From: Castor canadensis
Lineage: Eukaryota > Chordata > Mammalia > Rodentia > Castoridae
DNA: 64,000 nucleotides
Assembly: GCF_047511655.1 (NCBI RefSeq)
Contig: NC_133400.1
Coordinates: 31,822,001-31,886,000 of the forward strand
Direction of reading: 5' to 3'
This document shows positions 54,301 to 64,000 of this stretch, one piece after another; within the stretch, counting starts at the first letter, position 1, and every line of letters begins with the position of its first letter. The notes beneath the pieces are model-generated. The model searched no databases. It was not told the origin of the DNA and saw only the letters and a list, made by a program, of their open reading frames with translations. The position numbers and the translations under genes are program-made.

Positions 54301-57181
54301 AAAAGTTTTTTTCAAAATTTATTATAATATGCTTCATTTGCTAATATCAGTAGCATGATTTACAGAAGCCCAAAAGGAAAATATTTAATAGTAAAAAGAA
54401 CTTTTGAATGTGTGTATGTGATCTCTGTCATCTATAGTCACAAAAGTAGTAATTTTACCAATACTCCTATTTACCTCAAATTTAATGTCCTGAATGTACT
54501 CTAGGTTGCTTTATTCAGAACTACCTACAACCTGATTTCCAAGATGATGTTCTAGGAAGCTAATTTTGGGAGTAACACTTGAATTTTAATCTGAGGCCCT
54601 TTTTGACTCATGAGTTTCTCTGTGGGCTGTAAAGGGAGAAGTGATCAGGTAGATGCTCAGAGTTGTGTCAAGTAAGAGGCTATGATGACTTGGCTTGAAT
54701 AGTTTGGGAATCAGCTACCCCTTGAGGACTCCTTGATTCACAAAATGATTGTGGATCGTTTGATCTGTATGTCATTGACATTGTACAAGTTAATTATTAT
54801 ACTACTTTTGTTTTAGTACCTTGGTTGTGAAGCAGAAGTTGCCAGGCGTCTATGTGCAGCCATCTTATCGCTCAGCATTAAGTAAGATAAGGATTCACTC
54901 TTAACTTACAGCATATAACTTACCGCATATTTGGTTCCTTTGACACTTATTTAGGCCTTACCATGTTTATTTTTTTCCTGCAGTGTGGTTTGGAGTAATA
55001 TTCATAAGGCATGGGCTTTATCAAGATGGCGTATTCAAGTTTACAGTTTACATCCCTGATAACTATCCAGATGGTGATTGTCCAGTAAGTAGGAGACTGG
55101 TCTCATTTTGTGGGGCTTCATTCACAGAGAGGGATTTAAAGGGCTTACAGATTTCTTGGTTCTTTTAATGATGTCAGTTTCCCAAGACATTCCTTTTCCC
55201 TATAGTCTTTCAAGGGGATTTGGTACTTTGTTGCATCTTTTGCAATACTGTCCTCTGCCTGCAGCTTGATCCTTTCTCTGCTCAGAGTGTGCGGGTGAGG
55301 CTGGGGTCTTGTGTTGTAGGGAGGAGGGTGACTTTTCCCCCTTGTGCAAAGTTTACTTTTACAGGAAAATGGTTAAAGTAGTTAGTACCTGTCTTGCAGC
55401 AGCTCTGTGACTTCAAGCAACATGACTGCCATGTTGTCCTGAGGCTCCTTTTGTGACTATTTCTAGGGATCTAATAAGCTCCACCACTTCCATTAAAGGA
55501 CATGTCTCTCTTTAAATATAGCGCTTGGTGTTTGATATTCCGGTCTTTCACCCGCTAGTTGATCCCACTTCAGGTGAACTAGATGTGAAGAGAGCATTTG
55601 CAAAATGGAGGTTAGTACATCAGTGTTTCTTCTAGTGACATAAGACAGCAGGAGGAAGCCTCAATAATCATGGCATGTTTCCCTTTAGGCGGAACCACAA
55701 TCATATTTGGCAAGTTTTAATGTATGCAAGGAGAGTCTTCTACAAGATTGACACATCAAGCCCCCTAAACCCAGAGGCTGCAGTACTGTATGTGACTTTT
55801 GCTTTGTTACTCAAGATGAATTTTAAAATGTAACTAAATACATTAAGTTGGTAACTTTTTATTTAAATTTTTAACACAGGTATGAAAAAGATGTTCATCT
55901 TTTTAAAAGTAAAGTGGTTGACAGTGTTAAGGTGTGCACTACTCGTTTGTTTGATCAGCCTAAGATAGAAGACCCCTATGCAATTAGGTAAGTGGTACAT
56001 GTCTAGGTTAACTGTCTTAGCACTTTCATTTCAAGGTGGCTGTAGAATGAGAATTTAAAAAGAGTGTGTGTAATCTGTTAGCTTACTCAGCTCAGTTTCT
56101 CCTTAAACAAAAAGCTTTAACATTGTGCCAATAGCAATTTAGTGCTTTTGGTTTCCTCAGAATATGTGTACTGTGCTCACTGATTTCACTTGTGGGGATG
56201 TTTTTAGTAGGCAGTTTTAGCTGCTGTCCTGTTATAACTGCCACACCCATTGACATTCAGATTTGGTGTAAGAGTGGTGGTTGCCTGAGGTGCTATGGTT
56301 AATATTTGAGCTTTGGGAAGAACTTCTGGAGGAGTTTGGAGAAGTAAAGAGTAGGTGATTTCACTCTCTGATGGTCTTTGTACTGCTGGGAAGGCAGCAT
56401 AATATCACTAAGAGCATGGTTCACTGGCTGGCAGTATGGCTCCTGTGGTAAAGCACCAGCCTCACAAGTACAAGGCCCTGAGTTCAAACCCCAGAACCAC
56501 CAAAAAAAAAAAGTTTGGGTTCAGAAGATGGACTTTTGGCTTTTGTACTTTTTAGCTTTAGTGACCCAGAGCAATTACTAGATTTGCTTTATTTTCTTGA
56601 TCTTTAAATAACAGTATTTCAGAAGCTGATATGAGGGTTAAAGAGATATATCTGTGTCTAAGAGAAAATTATGTGAAAAAAATCATTTAGATAACATTTA
56701 AGACATAAATGTTGACAACTGACTAAAAGATTACTCTTTAAGAATATTCTCCCTTGTTAGTCTTATTTGGAGAATGGTCTTATTGAAAAATGGATGTTGA
56801 ATAGATTGAGAAATCCACAGACTGTTCTTAACATCTTTCTGTCCCTTAAGCTTTTCTCCATGGAATCCTTCTGTACATGATGAAGCCAGAGAGAAGATGC
56901 TGACTCAGAAAGTAAGTAGACAATCATCTTTGAAATGGTTAACCCACTGTTTCTTTTCTAAAATGTCTTCATTGGCGATCACACATTACATTTTGGGAAA
57001 CAAGTCTGTATAGTGCTGAACTCTCCTCACCAGTCTTTTTTTTTAAATGTCTGTTTTTGATTGTGCCTAGAAGAAGCCTGAAGAACAACACAATAAAAGT
57101 GTTCATGTTGCTGGCCTGTCATGGGTAAAGCCTGGTTCAGTACAGCCTTTCAGTAAAGAAGAGAAAACGGTAGCAACTTAA
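51301..57181 (+). CDS. AKTIP: AKTIP (AKT-interacting protein, FTS), nine coding exons
   Basis: Encodes a 293-residue ubiquitin-E2 variant protein. The joined exons 51,301-51,342, 52,551-52,756, 54,817-54,881, 54,984-55,084, 55,522-55,610, 55,689-55,787, 55,880-55,987, 56,851-56,911 and 57,071-57,181 give one 882-base frame with GT-AG borders throughout. Residues 1-70 are polar and Pro/Ser/Thr-rich; the UEV-like fold spans about 74-222. The HPN box reads HPL (148-150), and no Cys follows where E2 enzymes have theirs, so it cannot carry ubiquitin. Known roles of the family: the FTS-HOOK-FHIP complex linking vesicles to dynein, AKT1 binding, and telomere replication. Mouse Fused toes deletes it. 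The protein agrees closely with the human one as I remember it. Transcribed from a CpG island; converges on RBL2. Confidence 0.96.
52150..52235 (+). repeat. ID-like SINE in AKTIP intron 2
   Basis: The sequence agttgtagagcacttgctta, gcaagtgcgaggccttagat and ccaattcccaaccacaaaaa. A diverged forward monomer. Confidence 0.7.
52551..52756 (+). other. AKTIP: AKTIP exon 3
   Basis: 206 bases; acceptor cttgaatag, donor aatt|gtaagt. Codes residues 15-82 and the first two bases of codon 83: the Pro/Lys-rich N-terminal region and the start of the UEV fold ([12 protein letters not shown]). Confidence 0.95.
54817..54881 (+). other. AKTIP: AKTIP exon 4
   Basis: 65 bases; acceptor ttgttttag, donor ttaa|gtaaga. 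Codes residues 83-104 ([17 protein letters not shown] and following) and the first base of codon 105. Confidence 0.95.
54984..55084 (+). other. AKTIP: AKTIP exon 5
   Basis: 101 bases; acceptor ttcctgcag, donor tcca|gtaagt. Codes residues 105-138 ([16 protein letters not shown] onward), the central beta-sheet of the E2-like fold. An apparent open frame running past the donor to 55,168 reads into the intron. Confidence 0.95.
55522..55610 (+). other. AKTIP: AKTIP exon 6 (degenerate E2 active-site region)
   Basis: 89 bases; acceptor aaatatag, donor ggag|gttagt. Codes residues 139-167. Contains [14 protein letters not shown], in which the E2 HPN Asn is Leu and the catalytic Cys is missing. Donor gttagt is weaker than the others. 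Confidence 0.95.
55689..55787 (+). other. AKTIP: AKTIP exon 7
   Basis: 99 bases; acceptor ccctttag, donor tact|gtatgt. Codes residues 168-200 ([18 protein letters not shown] onward). Confidence 0.95.
55880..55987 (+). other. AKTIP: AKTIP exon 8
   Basis: 108 bases; acceptor aacacag, donor ttag|gtaagt. Codes residues 201-236, including the end of the UEV fold ([17 protein letters not shown]). Confidence 0.95.
56425..56512 (+). repeat. ID-like SINE in AKTIP intron 8
   Basis: The sequence ggctggcagtatggctcctg, gtggtaaagcaccagcctca, gagttcaaaccccagaacca and an A tail of 11 residues. Confidence 0.85.
56851..56911 (+). other. AKTIP: AKTIP exon 9
   Basis: 61 bases; acceptor cccttaag, donor gaaa|gtaagt. 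Codes residues 237-257 ([20 protein letters not shown] then K). Confidence 0.95.
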
Positions 57182-57830
57182 GAGATGGTGAATCTGGTGC
57201 ACCATGCACTTTCCTGCTGGACTCTGGCCTAATTAAGCTGACTAATGGCAAAGGACTGCCTGAAGAGTAAATGGTGTGAACAGTGACTGGTTATCAGTGT
57301 TTTCCATGTATGCATAGGTTCTAACAGCAGGTTGTGGAAACCTCTCATTAGGTGATGCGTTACTTCTGTCAGAAGTGTCTTAGCGTGGTTATCTAATACA
57401 GTACTCCAAATTATTGGGGACCTTGAGGCTTAAGTATTTTTATGAATATAATGCTGAAGGTAAGTTGCATTCATTTAAACTAATAGAGCAGATGGAAATC
57501 AGCACTATTTAATAGTTTTTAAGTCAGAGAGACAGCTGTAGAAAGAGCAGGTTGCAGAGCTTGGCACTTTCAAGTGGAAGATTGAATTTCAGTCTTTAGC
57601 CTACTGTCTTAATTGATTTATAAACTGCTATGTCTGAGAAGCATATTAGAAGTGAGAAGAAACCAGAATGCTTGTTCATAGTGGGTTTTTCTAAAAAGCA
57701 AATTACTGTATTTTTATGGCAGGAGGGAGAGAAAGTGTTAAAACAGTTTCTAATGAAGTAAGATATTTAAATGATGAATGACTAATGTGTTTAGTAGAGA
57801 CAATAAACCAATAAATGTTTGTTCTTTGTC
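57071..57830 (+). other. AKTIP: AKTIP exon 10: C-terminus and 3' UTR
   Basis: Acceptor tgcctag|aagaagcct. Codes residues 258-293 ([18 protein letters not shown] and the rest), stop TAA at 57,179-57,181. The acceptor is a NAGNAG (tagaag): use of the second AG removes one Lys, giving 292 residues. The 3' UTR is about 650 bases and ends after twin aataaa signals. Confidence 0.93.
57802..57815 (+). terminator. AKTIP: AKTIP poly(A) signals (two)
   Basis: aataaa at 57,802-57,807 and again at 57,810-57,815, followed by a tgtttgttctttgtc U/GU-rich element. Cleavage is expected about 57,825-57,845. Confidence 0.85.
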
Positions 57831-57874
57831 ATTTATGCAAGAAACTAAATACCCTTTTTCAATATAACTAAACA

Positions 57875-59183
57875 GATTAATTTATAAATGCTTTATTGAA
57901 AAATACATTTATTTTCATATAAAAATTACAGTAGCAGTATCTTAAGAGATTTTATAAATATTTTTGATGCACACTATTCTAATTGAATAGTGTTAAGTTC
58001 CATATTTCTTTTAGAGCAATATGAAGTTACCTAGTAACTTTGTTTATACTGATTCAATTTACAATTGAATTTTCTCCCCAATAAGATTATTAATTCAACT
58101 TTAAAACTGCTGGAACAATAATGATTAATAAAGGTATATATAGATAATTCAGTAGCTGTTAAATAGTTTTCTAATTTGGTATAAATGGTACTATGTACTA
58201 ATAAAAATCTAAATTTTCCAACCTATTTTTTTAAACTGCCACAAACACATCCAAAGATACTTTACATGTCTTTTGGATAACTACCTCCTAAAGGAAGAGG
58301 TCATAATTTTTCATATTTATCCCTTTAATTCAACTTGATTTAAAAGTCTTTACTTAGCCAGCTGACCCCTATATAACAACGACAACAAAAAACACTGGAG
58401 ATTTAAAACACATGCCCAAAAGGTGGCCCTAGGGCACTGACAGTGTTATAAAAGTACAAAAGCATTAAAGAAAATATTGGCTATTTAGCCTAGAAGTTTC
58501 GTACTTAAAGTTCACATTGTAGAAAGTGCCATCACAAATATACAGCAAAATGTGGGTTACAAAAGTCATGCGTTTCACCACCCTAAAGTGCCACCACTTA
58601 CACAGGTTCATTCAGACATTGCACAACTTTCACACTGCACCACAGCTATTGGGGAAGGGGAGAGGTACACAAAGCGAACAGGAGACTTAGGCTAGTGACC
58701 TCGAACCTCCCAGTCTGGGCCATCTCCTTTTTCTAGTTCATGAATGCAAAAATCTCACATTCCTACCAAGTGCTTTAGAACAAAACACCCAAGTTTTGTT
58801 CATCATAAGTACTTGAGAAGACACAAACAGGAAGGAATGAATTTGAAAAACAGTTCCTCTGCTGAAGCATGTCAACAGAGACCTCTTATATGTAAGTACA
58901 TTTTGTTTTTTGAAGTACCTGTAAAAGTTTGTCAAAGAGTTAAAAAATCCAAGTTTGGATTCTGAGCAGTGTTGATGGTAAGCACTAAAGTGGTAGAAGA
59001 AAAGGCAGCTGGGATGAATAAAATTATTCTAAGGATAAAGTCCAATTTCTTGCCAAAATGTCCCTTCTTATTTCTAACAGGCTCTAGGGGGTGATAAAGG
59101 AAAAGTATTCCATAATGTAGCATACATTAAATGATGCTGCTAAACAGAGTTCATCAAAAGACAATTTCAACACCAGACTAACC
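57875..59183 (-). other. RBL2: RBL2 3' UTR
   Basis: The 1.3-kb untranslated tail of the RBL2 terminal exon. AT-rich, with no interspersed repeat recognised, which fits a conserved UTR. The start is placed from the poly(A) signal. Confidence 0.75.
57892..57897 (-). terminator. RBL2: RBL2 poly(A) signal
   Basis: tttatt on the + strand reads aataaa on the minus strand in caataaagc; a second copy lies at 57,908-57,913. Cleavage is expected at about 57,865-57,882, only tens of bases from the AKTIP 3' end. Confidence 0.75.
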
Positions 59184-59354
59184 TCAGTGGGAACCTCGAT
59201 CATTAGCTACATCTTGGAGACGGCGTAGTAAGGCAGAATGATTTTCTGGACAAATTCTTTTTGCAGGTGATTCACTTCCATCATCCAAGACAATCCCTCT
59301 CTTTTTTGTTGGAGTTTCTCCTGTCCGTATCATACTGTTAATTTCTTTCAGTCT
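59184..59354 (-). CDS. RBL2: RBL2 (p130), last coding exon
   Basis: Partial gene: only the terminal 56 residues and stop lie in the window. On the minus strand the acceptor ctaccatag is followed by a frame with RLKEINSMIRTGETPTKKRG, then a DDGSESPAKRICPENHS segment, ending RLQDVANDRGSH and TGA. These are the C-terminal residues of the Rb-family pocket protein p130, a transcriptional repressor that binds E2F4/5 and the MuvB core (DREAM complex) in quiescent cells. The segment has TP and SP sites and basic KKR/KR clusters suited to CDK phosphorylation and nuclear import. The remaining exons lie beyond the right edge. Confidence 0.95.
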   Translation of the reverse strand, partial: RLKEINSMIRTGETPTKKRGIVLDDGSESPAKRICPENHSALLRRLQDVANDRGSH

Positions 59355-61635
59355 CTATGGTAGGGGAAAAACAGATATAATAAAAACTTTAAAATGCTAA
59401 TGTACATAGCTCAATATTAAGTCAAAGAATTTCAAATGAGTTAAGCAGTTTATCTGTAAGAATTTTAATATCTTTCCAGAAGGAAAAAAATAGTATGTCC
59501 TACCAGCTTTACTTCTCAGCTGGCCAAGACTGATGACTCTTTGGATAGGGACAAGGCATTTCAATTTTTAACATATAAACACATACACTCATATATATTA
59601 TATATTTACATATCTACCATGTATGAACTCATAAATTGGCGTTTTTTTTACAAGAGTTGTAAGAGCGTCATACTGCTACCATGTTCAATCACATATCCAT
59701 TTTCTTTAAAAAAAAAATAGCACAATTTCACAGTATTACGATTTTTTTTTTTTAGTTACGAGTTACTGATGTTTCAGCAGCCCTTCTCAACCAGAATTCC
59801 ACTAGAGAAGTAAGCCTTAGTTTCCTAAGGCTTCCATTCTAGGTAATTAATCACTAAGCTCTAGAGTGGCACTAGCTAATTACATGTTATCCTTGGGAAA
59901 ACTAAGAAGTTACTCAAATTATTTTCCGTGTTCTATGGCTCCGATGAGGAACTCCACTGGAGAAAAACACTGTCAGAATGCTGAGACTGGATCTCTTCTG
60001 TGCGTTCAGCATTAAGATTCTTCAGTCTCCAAAGTCTGTTCTTAACATTGTTTTCTGATAGCTTGTTAAAGTTTTCATTTCTTGTGCTGCCTCATTATCC
60101 ATGTTTCCTTATGAAAAGCATACTGAGAATACCAACATTTAGCTTAGGAAATTTCAAGCATACAGAAAGGGAGAAATGGGAATAATGTACCCTCACATGG
60201 CTATCACTTCATGCCAGTAATTTTGATTTGTCTTATTCGATCTATACCCCCTACATCATTTTAAAGCATGTCCTAGATACATTTTATTCATAATTATTTG
60301 TCATTTTATTTTTTTGTGGTGCTGGGGATCAAACTCAAGGCCTTATGCATGCTAGGCAAAGACTCTACCACAAACTACACCCCTAAGCCCATCATTTTTA
60401 TTCTTTAAAATAATGAACTCTAAGGCTCTGGATAAAATCATCAGTGTTCTTTTTGTCAGCATATGTAGTTTCACAAATCTTAACTATTTTAAGGAAGTAT
60501 CCTTTGACATGTTCTCTTCTACCCTCTTTTGCCTTCCTGAAAGAACTCTAGTCTGCATTTGCTGTCTCTGTAAATCTCTCACTTACTTGAATATTCCTTG
60601 TATTATTCACTGAATGCATTAATTGTATAAATACTAATTTTATGTAACATTATGCAATGTTACTATATAATGTATAATTAGAATCATAATACACAAGCAC
60701 ATTACTGTATAGTACCTTTTGATGTTAATTCATATATAATACACATCATAATTCATTTACACAGTATTACACAGTCTAAGTGTTCATAAATTCTTATTTT
60801 AAAAAATTCATACAGAATGTACCTAACTCTTGGGGATACCTACTACTATTACTATTCTTCCACTGAACAAATCAGGTTGATTTGTTTGTGTCCATCTGCC
60901 CTCTTTCTAGGAATGCACTCATTCTGAAAAATGTAATACTGTATATTTAGTGAGGTTTTTAAGAAAACAAAGATAGCAATACTTATGTATTATTTGTACA
61001 GTCAAGTTAGATTTTCCCATATTAATATATATGGATCTATCTCATCTCTTTAACTGCTATATAGTATTTTCCAATATGTCTCTATAATAGGCTAATCTCC
61101 TATTAATGTAGTTTTCCTCCCAACTGTTTAGTACTATAAACAATACTACTATAATTCTTCAACAGACTACCAGTTCATTGAAGTTGCCCTTACAGGTGTC
61201 ACTAATGATGTCTTCATCTTAATTGACTTTGTGTGGTATTTAAAGATTTTCTTTTCTCCTGATTATGTAAATGTTTGTTACACTTTGGCTACAGACCCAA
61301 GCTACTTCTCACTTTGTAATATTCTCCCTTGGTCTTAACTATCACCTATTAAGTCATGACAGATTTTCTCCATCAGCAAATAGTCTCTATAATTTATTGG
61401 AGAAACTTCCAATTCTGTGGTAGAATTTCTTCTGAAATTTCCCCAGGTGGCAATACTGTAGAGGCAAGACTGAAAAATCACTGATGTGGATGCTTAACCT
61501 TTCTTTTATACAAAACGTATTTTCCTCCTTTAAGGAAGTAAAATCTTCCTTAAAGGAAGATTTTAAAAGGAAAAAGATTTTTTCCTTTTGTGTGTAGGTG
61601 TGCATGTTTGGACAAATAACTACTTACTTGTATAA
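59355..61635 (-). other. RBL2: RBL2 last intron, left part
   Basis: No further RBL2 exon was recognised up to the window end, so the last intron is at least 4.6 kb. This part is AT-rich. One ID-like SINE (about 60,305-60,392) is recognised, and a small palindrome of about 36 bases at 61,531-61,570 (cttcctttaaggaag-type units). Confidence 0.6.
60305..60392 (-). repeat. ID-like SINE
   Basis: The sequence tggtgctggggatcaaactc, gccttatgcatgctaggcaa and actctaccacaaactacacc. Confidence 0.75.
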
Positions 61636-61857
61636 CCACAACAAAGACATAAAACATTTCCTTTTCTCCAAAAATTCCCTCATGGCCCCTTAGCCTACCT
61701 TCCCCAAGCAACCACAGATGCTTCTTGTCCCTATAGTTAGCCTTTTCTGGAAGGTCACAGAAATACAACCATAGTAAGTATCTTACTGATTCTGTCATAT
61801 TTCACTTAAGCATTAATGCACTTGAGATTCATCTATATTGCTAAGTGTATCAGTAGT

Positions 61858-61942
61858 TCCTTTTTTGAGACAGGGTTTTTCTATGTAGGCCAGACAGGCC
61901 TTGAACTTATGATCATCCTGCCTTAGGCTTCCCAATGCTCCT
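61858..61942 (-). repeat. B1/7SL-like SINE fragment
   Basis: The sequence ttttgagacagggtttttct, tgtaggccagacaggccttg and tgccttaggcttcccaatgc. Confidence 0.8.
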
Positions 61943-62423
61943 TTTTTATTGTAAAGTAATAGTTCATTGTATGCTGCACTGCAGGTTTGTTTTCCATTAA
62001 CCAGTTGAGCGACATTCCTGGGTTTTTATACTTTTTGGTGATTAGGAATAAAGTCACCTTAAGAAGATAAGTTTTCACTTCACTTGGGTAAATACCTAGG
62101 AATTAAATTACTATTGTATAATAAGGGTATGTTCAATTTTAGAAGACACTGCCAAACTATTGGAGAATGGATAGACCATTCTGTTTTCTCACCAGCAATA
62201 TATAAATGTTCCATTTGCCAAACCTTTCTAGTCATTCTTCCCAGTAGACATGTAATGGGTGAAAAGTGTTCAAATCTTTTGCCAGCTTTTACATTTAGTT
62301 GTTTGTTTTCCCATTAGATTTTGAGAATTCTTTAATATTTCAGACATACAACTACTTGATAGGTGATTTGTAAATATTTTCTCAGTCTGTGGCTTGTTTT
62401 TTCATTGTCTTAAGTGTCTTTTC

Positions 62424-63024
62424 TTTTTTTGTTAATTTTTAAATTGTTTTATTCATATGTGCATACAAGGCTTGGGTCATTTCTCCCCGCCGCCCCCACC
62501 CCCTCCCTTACTACCCACTCTGCCCCCTCCCTCTCCCCCTCCCCAATACCCAGCATAAACTATTTTGCCCTTATCTCTAATTTTGTTGAAGAGAGAGTAT
62601 AAGCAATAATAGGAAGGAACAAGTGTTCCTGGTTGAAATAAGGATAGCTATACAGGGAGTTGACTCACATTAATTTCCTGTACGTGTGTGTTGCCTTCTA
62701 GGTTAATTCTTTTTGATCTAACCTTTTCTCTAGTTCCTGGTCCCCTTTTCCTATTGGCCTCAGTTGCTTTTAAGGTATCTGCTTTAGTTTCTCTGCATTA
62801 AGGGCAACAAATGCTAGCTTATTTTTTAGGTGTCTTACCTATCCTCACCCCTCCCTTGTGTGCTCTCGCTTTTATCATGTGCTCAAAGTCCAATCCCCTT
62901 GTTGTGTTTGCCCTTGATCTAATGTCCACATATGAGGGAGAACATACGAATTTTGGTCTTTTGGGCCAGGCTAACCTCACTCAGAATGATGTTCTCCAAT
63001 TCCATCCATTTACCAGTGAATGAT
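62424..63024 (-). mobile_element. 5'-truncated L1 insertion with 14-bp target duplication
   Basis: About 600 bases of antisense L1 3' sequence (T-rich start, attcatatgtgcatacaagg, gacataagagggag-like context at atgtccacatatgagggaga, ggccaggctaacctcactca). Exact copies of ttaagtgtcttttc at 62,410-62,423 and 63,025-63,038 flank it. It lies within older L1M sequence in the RBL2 intron. Confidence 0.88.
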
Positions 63025-63049
63025 TTAAGTGTCTTTTCAAAGAGCAGTA

Positions 63050-63108
63050 CTTTTTTGGCCTTACACTTGCTAGGCAAGCATTCTTCCACTTGAACCATCC
63101 CCTAGCAT
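63050..63108 (-). repeat. ID-like SINE fragment
   Basis: The sequence ggccttacacttgctaggca and attcttccacttgaaccatc. A short, degraded piece. Confidence 0.55.
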
Positions 63109-63524
63109 GGTTCTGGAAATTCTTAATTCTGATGGAATACAATTTATATTTTCTGGACTGTGCTTTTGATGGTGTATCTGTGAAATCTTTCCATAATATA
63201 TGTTTACCACAACTTTGTTTTCTTCTAGAAAACAGTTTCAGGTTTTAAATTTATGACTATGGTTCATTTTGACTTAGTTTTTTATATGTGGTACACATAG
63301 AAAATTCAAAACACTATGTAGATATCCAGTTGTTTCAGAAGCACCTGTGAAAAGGCTGTTCTTTATCCACCAATCATCTTTGCACCTTTCTTACAAACAC
63401 TTGATCGTGGTCTACGTCTGGATATTCCCTTGATCTCTGGGTCTATACTTTGGTCAATACTATGCTTCTCTTAATTACTTTAGCTTGATCTAAAATCCTG
63501 AAATCAGATAGTGTGAACCTTCCA

Positions 63525-63766
63525 ATTTTTTTTTTTTTTTTTTTTGGGTACTGGGGTTTAAACTCAGGGCCTCACATTTCCTGGGCAGGTGCTCTACCAC
63601 TTGAGCCACTCCACCAGCTCTATTTTGTGTACCAGCTCTATTTTGTGTTGGGTATTTTCAAGACAAGGCCTTAACTATTTGCCCAGGCTGGCTTGGAACT
63701 GCGATCCTTCTCTTTGCCTCCCAAGTATCTAGGATTACAGGTGTGAGCCACTGGCACCTGGCCAAC
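63525..63766 (-). repeat. Dimeric SINE with internal 17-18-bp duplication
   Basis: A 19-T run, ctggggtttaaactcagggc, caggtgctctaccacttgag, then accagctctattttgtg twice in tandem, followed by the 7SL-like complement (cccaggctggcttggaactg, aagtatctaggattacaggt). Confidence 0.88.
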
Positions 63767-64000
63767 TTTTTCAAATTTGTTTTTGTTATTGTAGTTCCTT
63801 TCCCTTTTCATATAAATTTTAGAATCAGTTTGTTAATTTGTATAAATCTGGGATTTGGGCCAAATTGTGGTTGAATTTGTGTATCAACTGGGAGAAAACA
63901 TATTATTTGCCAATTCATGAATGTGGTTTCTCTTTCTCTGGCCTTCATGTGTGTCACCAATGTTCTGTATGTTTTCTTTTTCTCTTTTTTTATTAGTGGT

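Larger units (their letters stand above)
61640..64000 (-). repeat. Old L1 (L1M), antisense, multiply interrupted
   Basis: L1 sequence runs from about 61,640 (tccccaagcaaccacagatg) through ttgggtaaatacctaggaat, ttctcaccagcaatatataa and ttgagaattctttaatattt, then, after a younger L1 insertion, continues with gttccctttcccttttcat- and atgaatgtggtttctctttc-type blocks to the window end. Interruptions: a 7SL-like SINE at 61,858-61,942, a younger L1 at 62,424-63,024, an ID-like fragment at about 63,050-63,108 and a dimeric SINE at 63,525-63,766. Confidence 0.7.

Noticed and set aside
54983-55168. Stand-alone 61-codon protein starting MWFGVIF
   Set aside because: It is AKTIP exon 5 with readthrough into the intron, not a separate gene.
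1-64000. CRISPR arrays, operons, phage or bacterial defence systems
   Set aside because: The window is mammalian; the only tandem arrays are microsatellites and SINE clusters, and no regularly spaced repeats with unique spacers exist.

Overview
This is nuclear DNA of a placental mammal. The only host genes I can support are AKTIP, which is complete, and the last coding exon of RBL2. The interspersed repeats point to a castorimorph rodent, most likely a beaver (Castor). The window is full of dimeric and trimeric SINEs that join a 7SL/B1-like unit to an ID-like tRNA-derived unit (typical ending: gttcaaaccccagtacc plus an A-rich tail). It also has L1 3' ends, MIR, L2, MaLR LTRs and old DNA transposons shared by placental mammals. 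The species call is recollection plus inference; the mammalian assignment is secure.

Layout. Bases 1-47,450 are intergenic DNA upstream of AKTIP. In other mammals this interval leads towards RPGRIP1L and FTO. I found no host coding gene there. It holds repeats, several repeat-poor AT-rich blocks that look like conserved non-coding elements (about 5.7-6.1, 10.0-10.7, 20.9-21.8, 28.1-28.6 and 33.7-34.1 kb), a small CpG-rich patch at 33.24-33.48 kb with a strong CTCF-type motif nearby, and a long GA microsatellite. A 7.25-kb gammaretrovirus-like provirus lies at 36,330-43,578 with both LTRs, a 4-bp AAAC target duplication, a primer-binding-site remnant and a polypurine tract. Its gag, pol and env are all broken.

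Bases 47,480-48,900 are a CpG-island promoter. AKTIP follows on the + strand: an untranslated first exon near 48.3-48.4 kb and nine coding exons from 51,301 to 57,181. These encode a 293-residue UEV protein (an E2-like fold without the catalytic Cys). Its poly(A) signals are at 57,802 and 57,810. RBL2 (p130) is on the - strand and ends head-on against AKTIP: its poly(A) signal is at 57,892-57,897, its stop at 59,184 and its terminal coding exon starts at 59,354. The rest of the window, 59,355-64,000, is RBL2 intron. It is dominated by an old antisense L1 into which a younger L1 3' fragment inserted, with a 14-bp target duplication.

I saw no new enzyme system, CRISPR array or operon. The points most worth a second look are the provirus architecture, the tail-to-tail AKTIP/RBL2 3' ends, the NAGNAG acceptor in AKTIP, the candidate enhancers and the CTCF-type site. 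Repeat family names are from memory and most boundaries are good only to about 10-20 bases. Exon boundaries, LTR ends and target duplications were read base by base.
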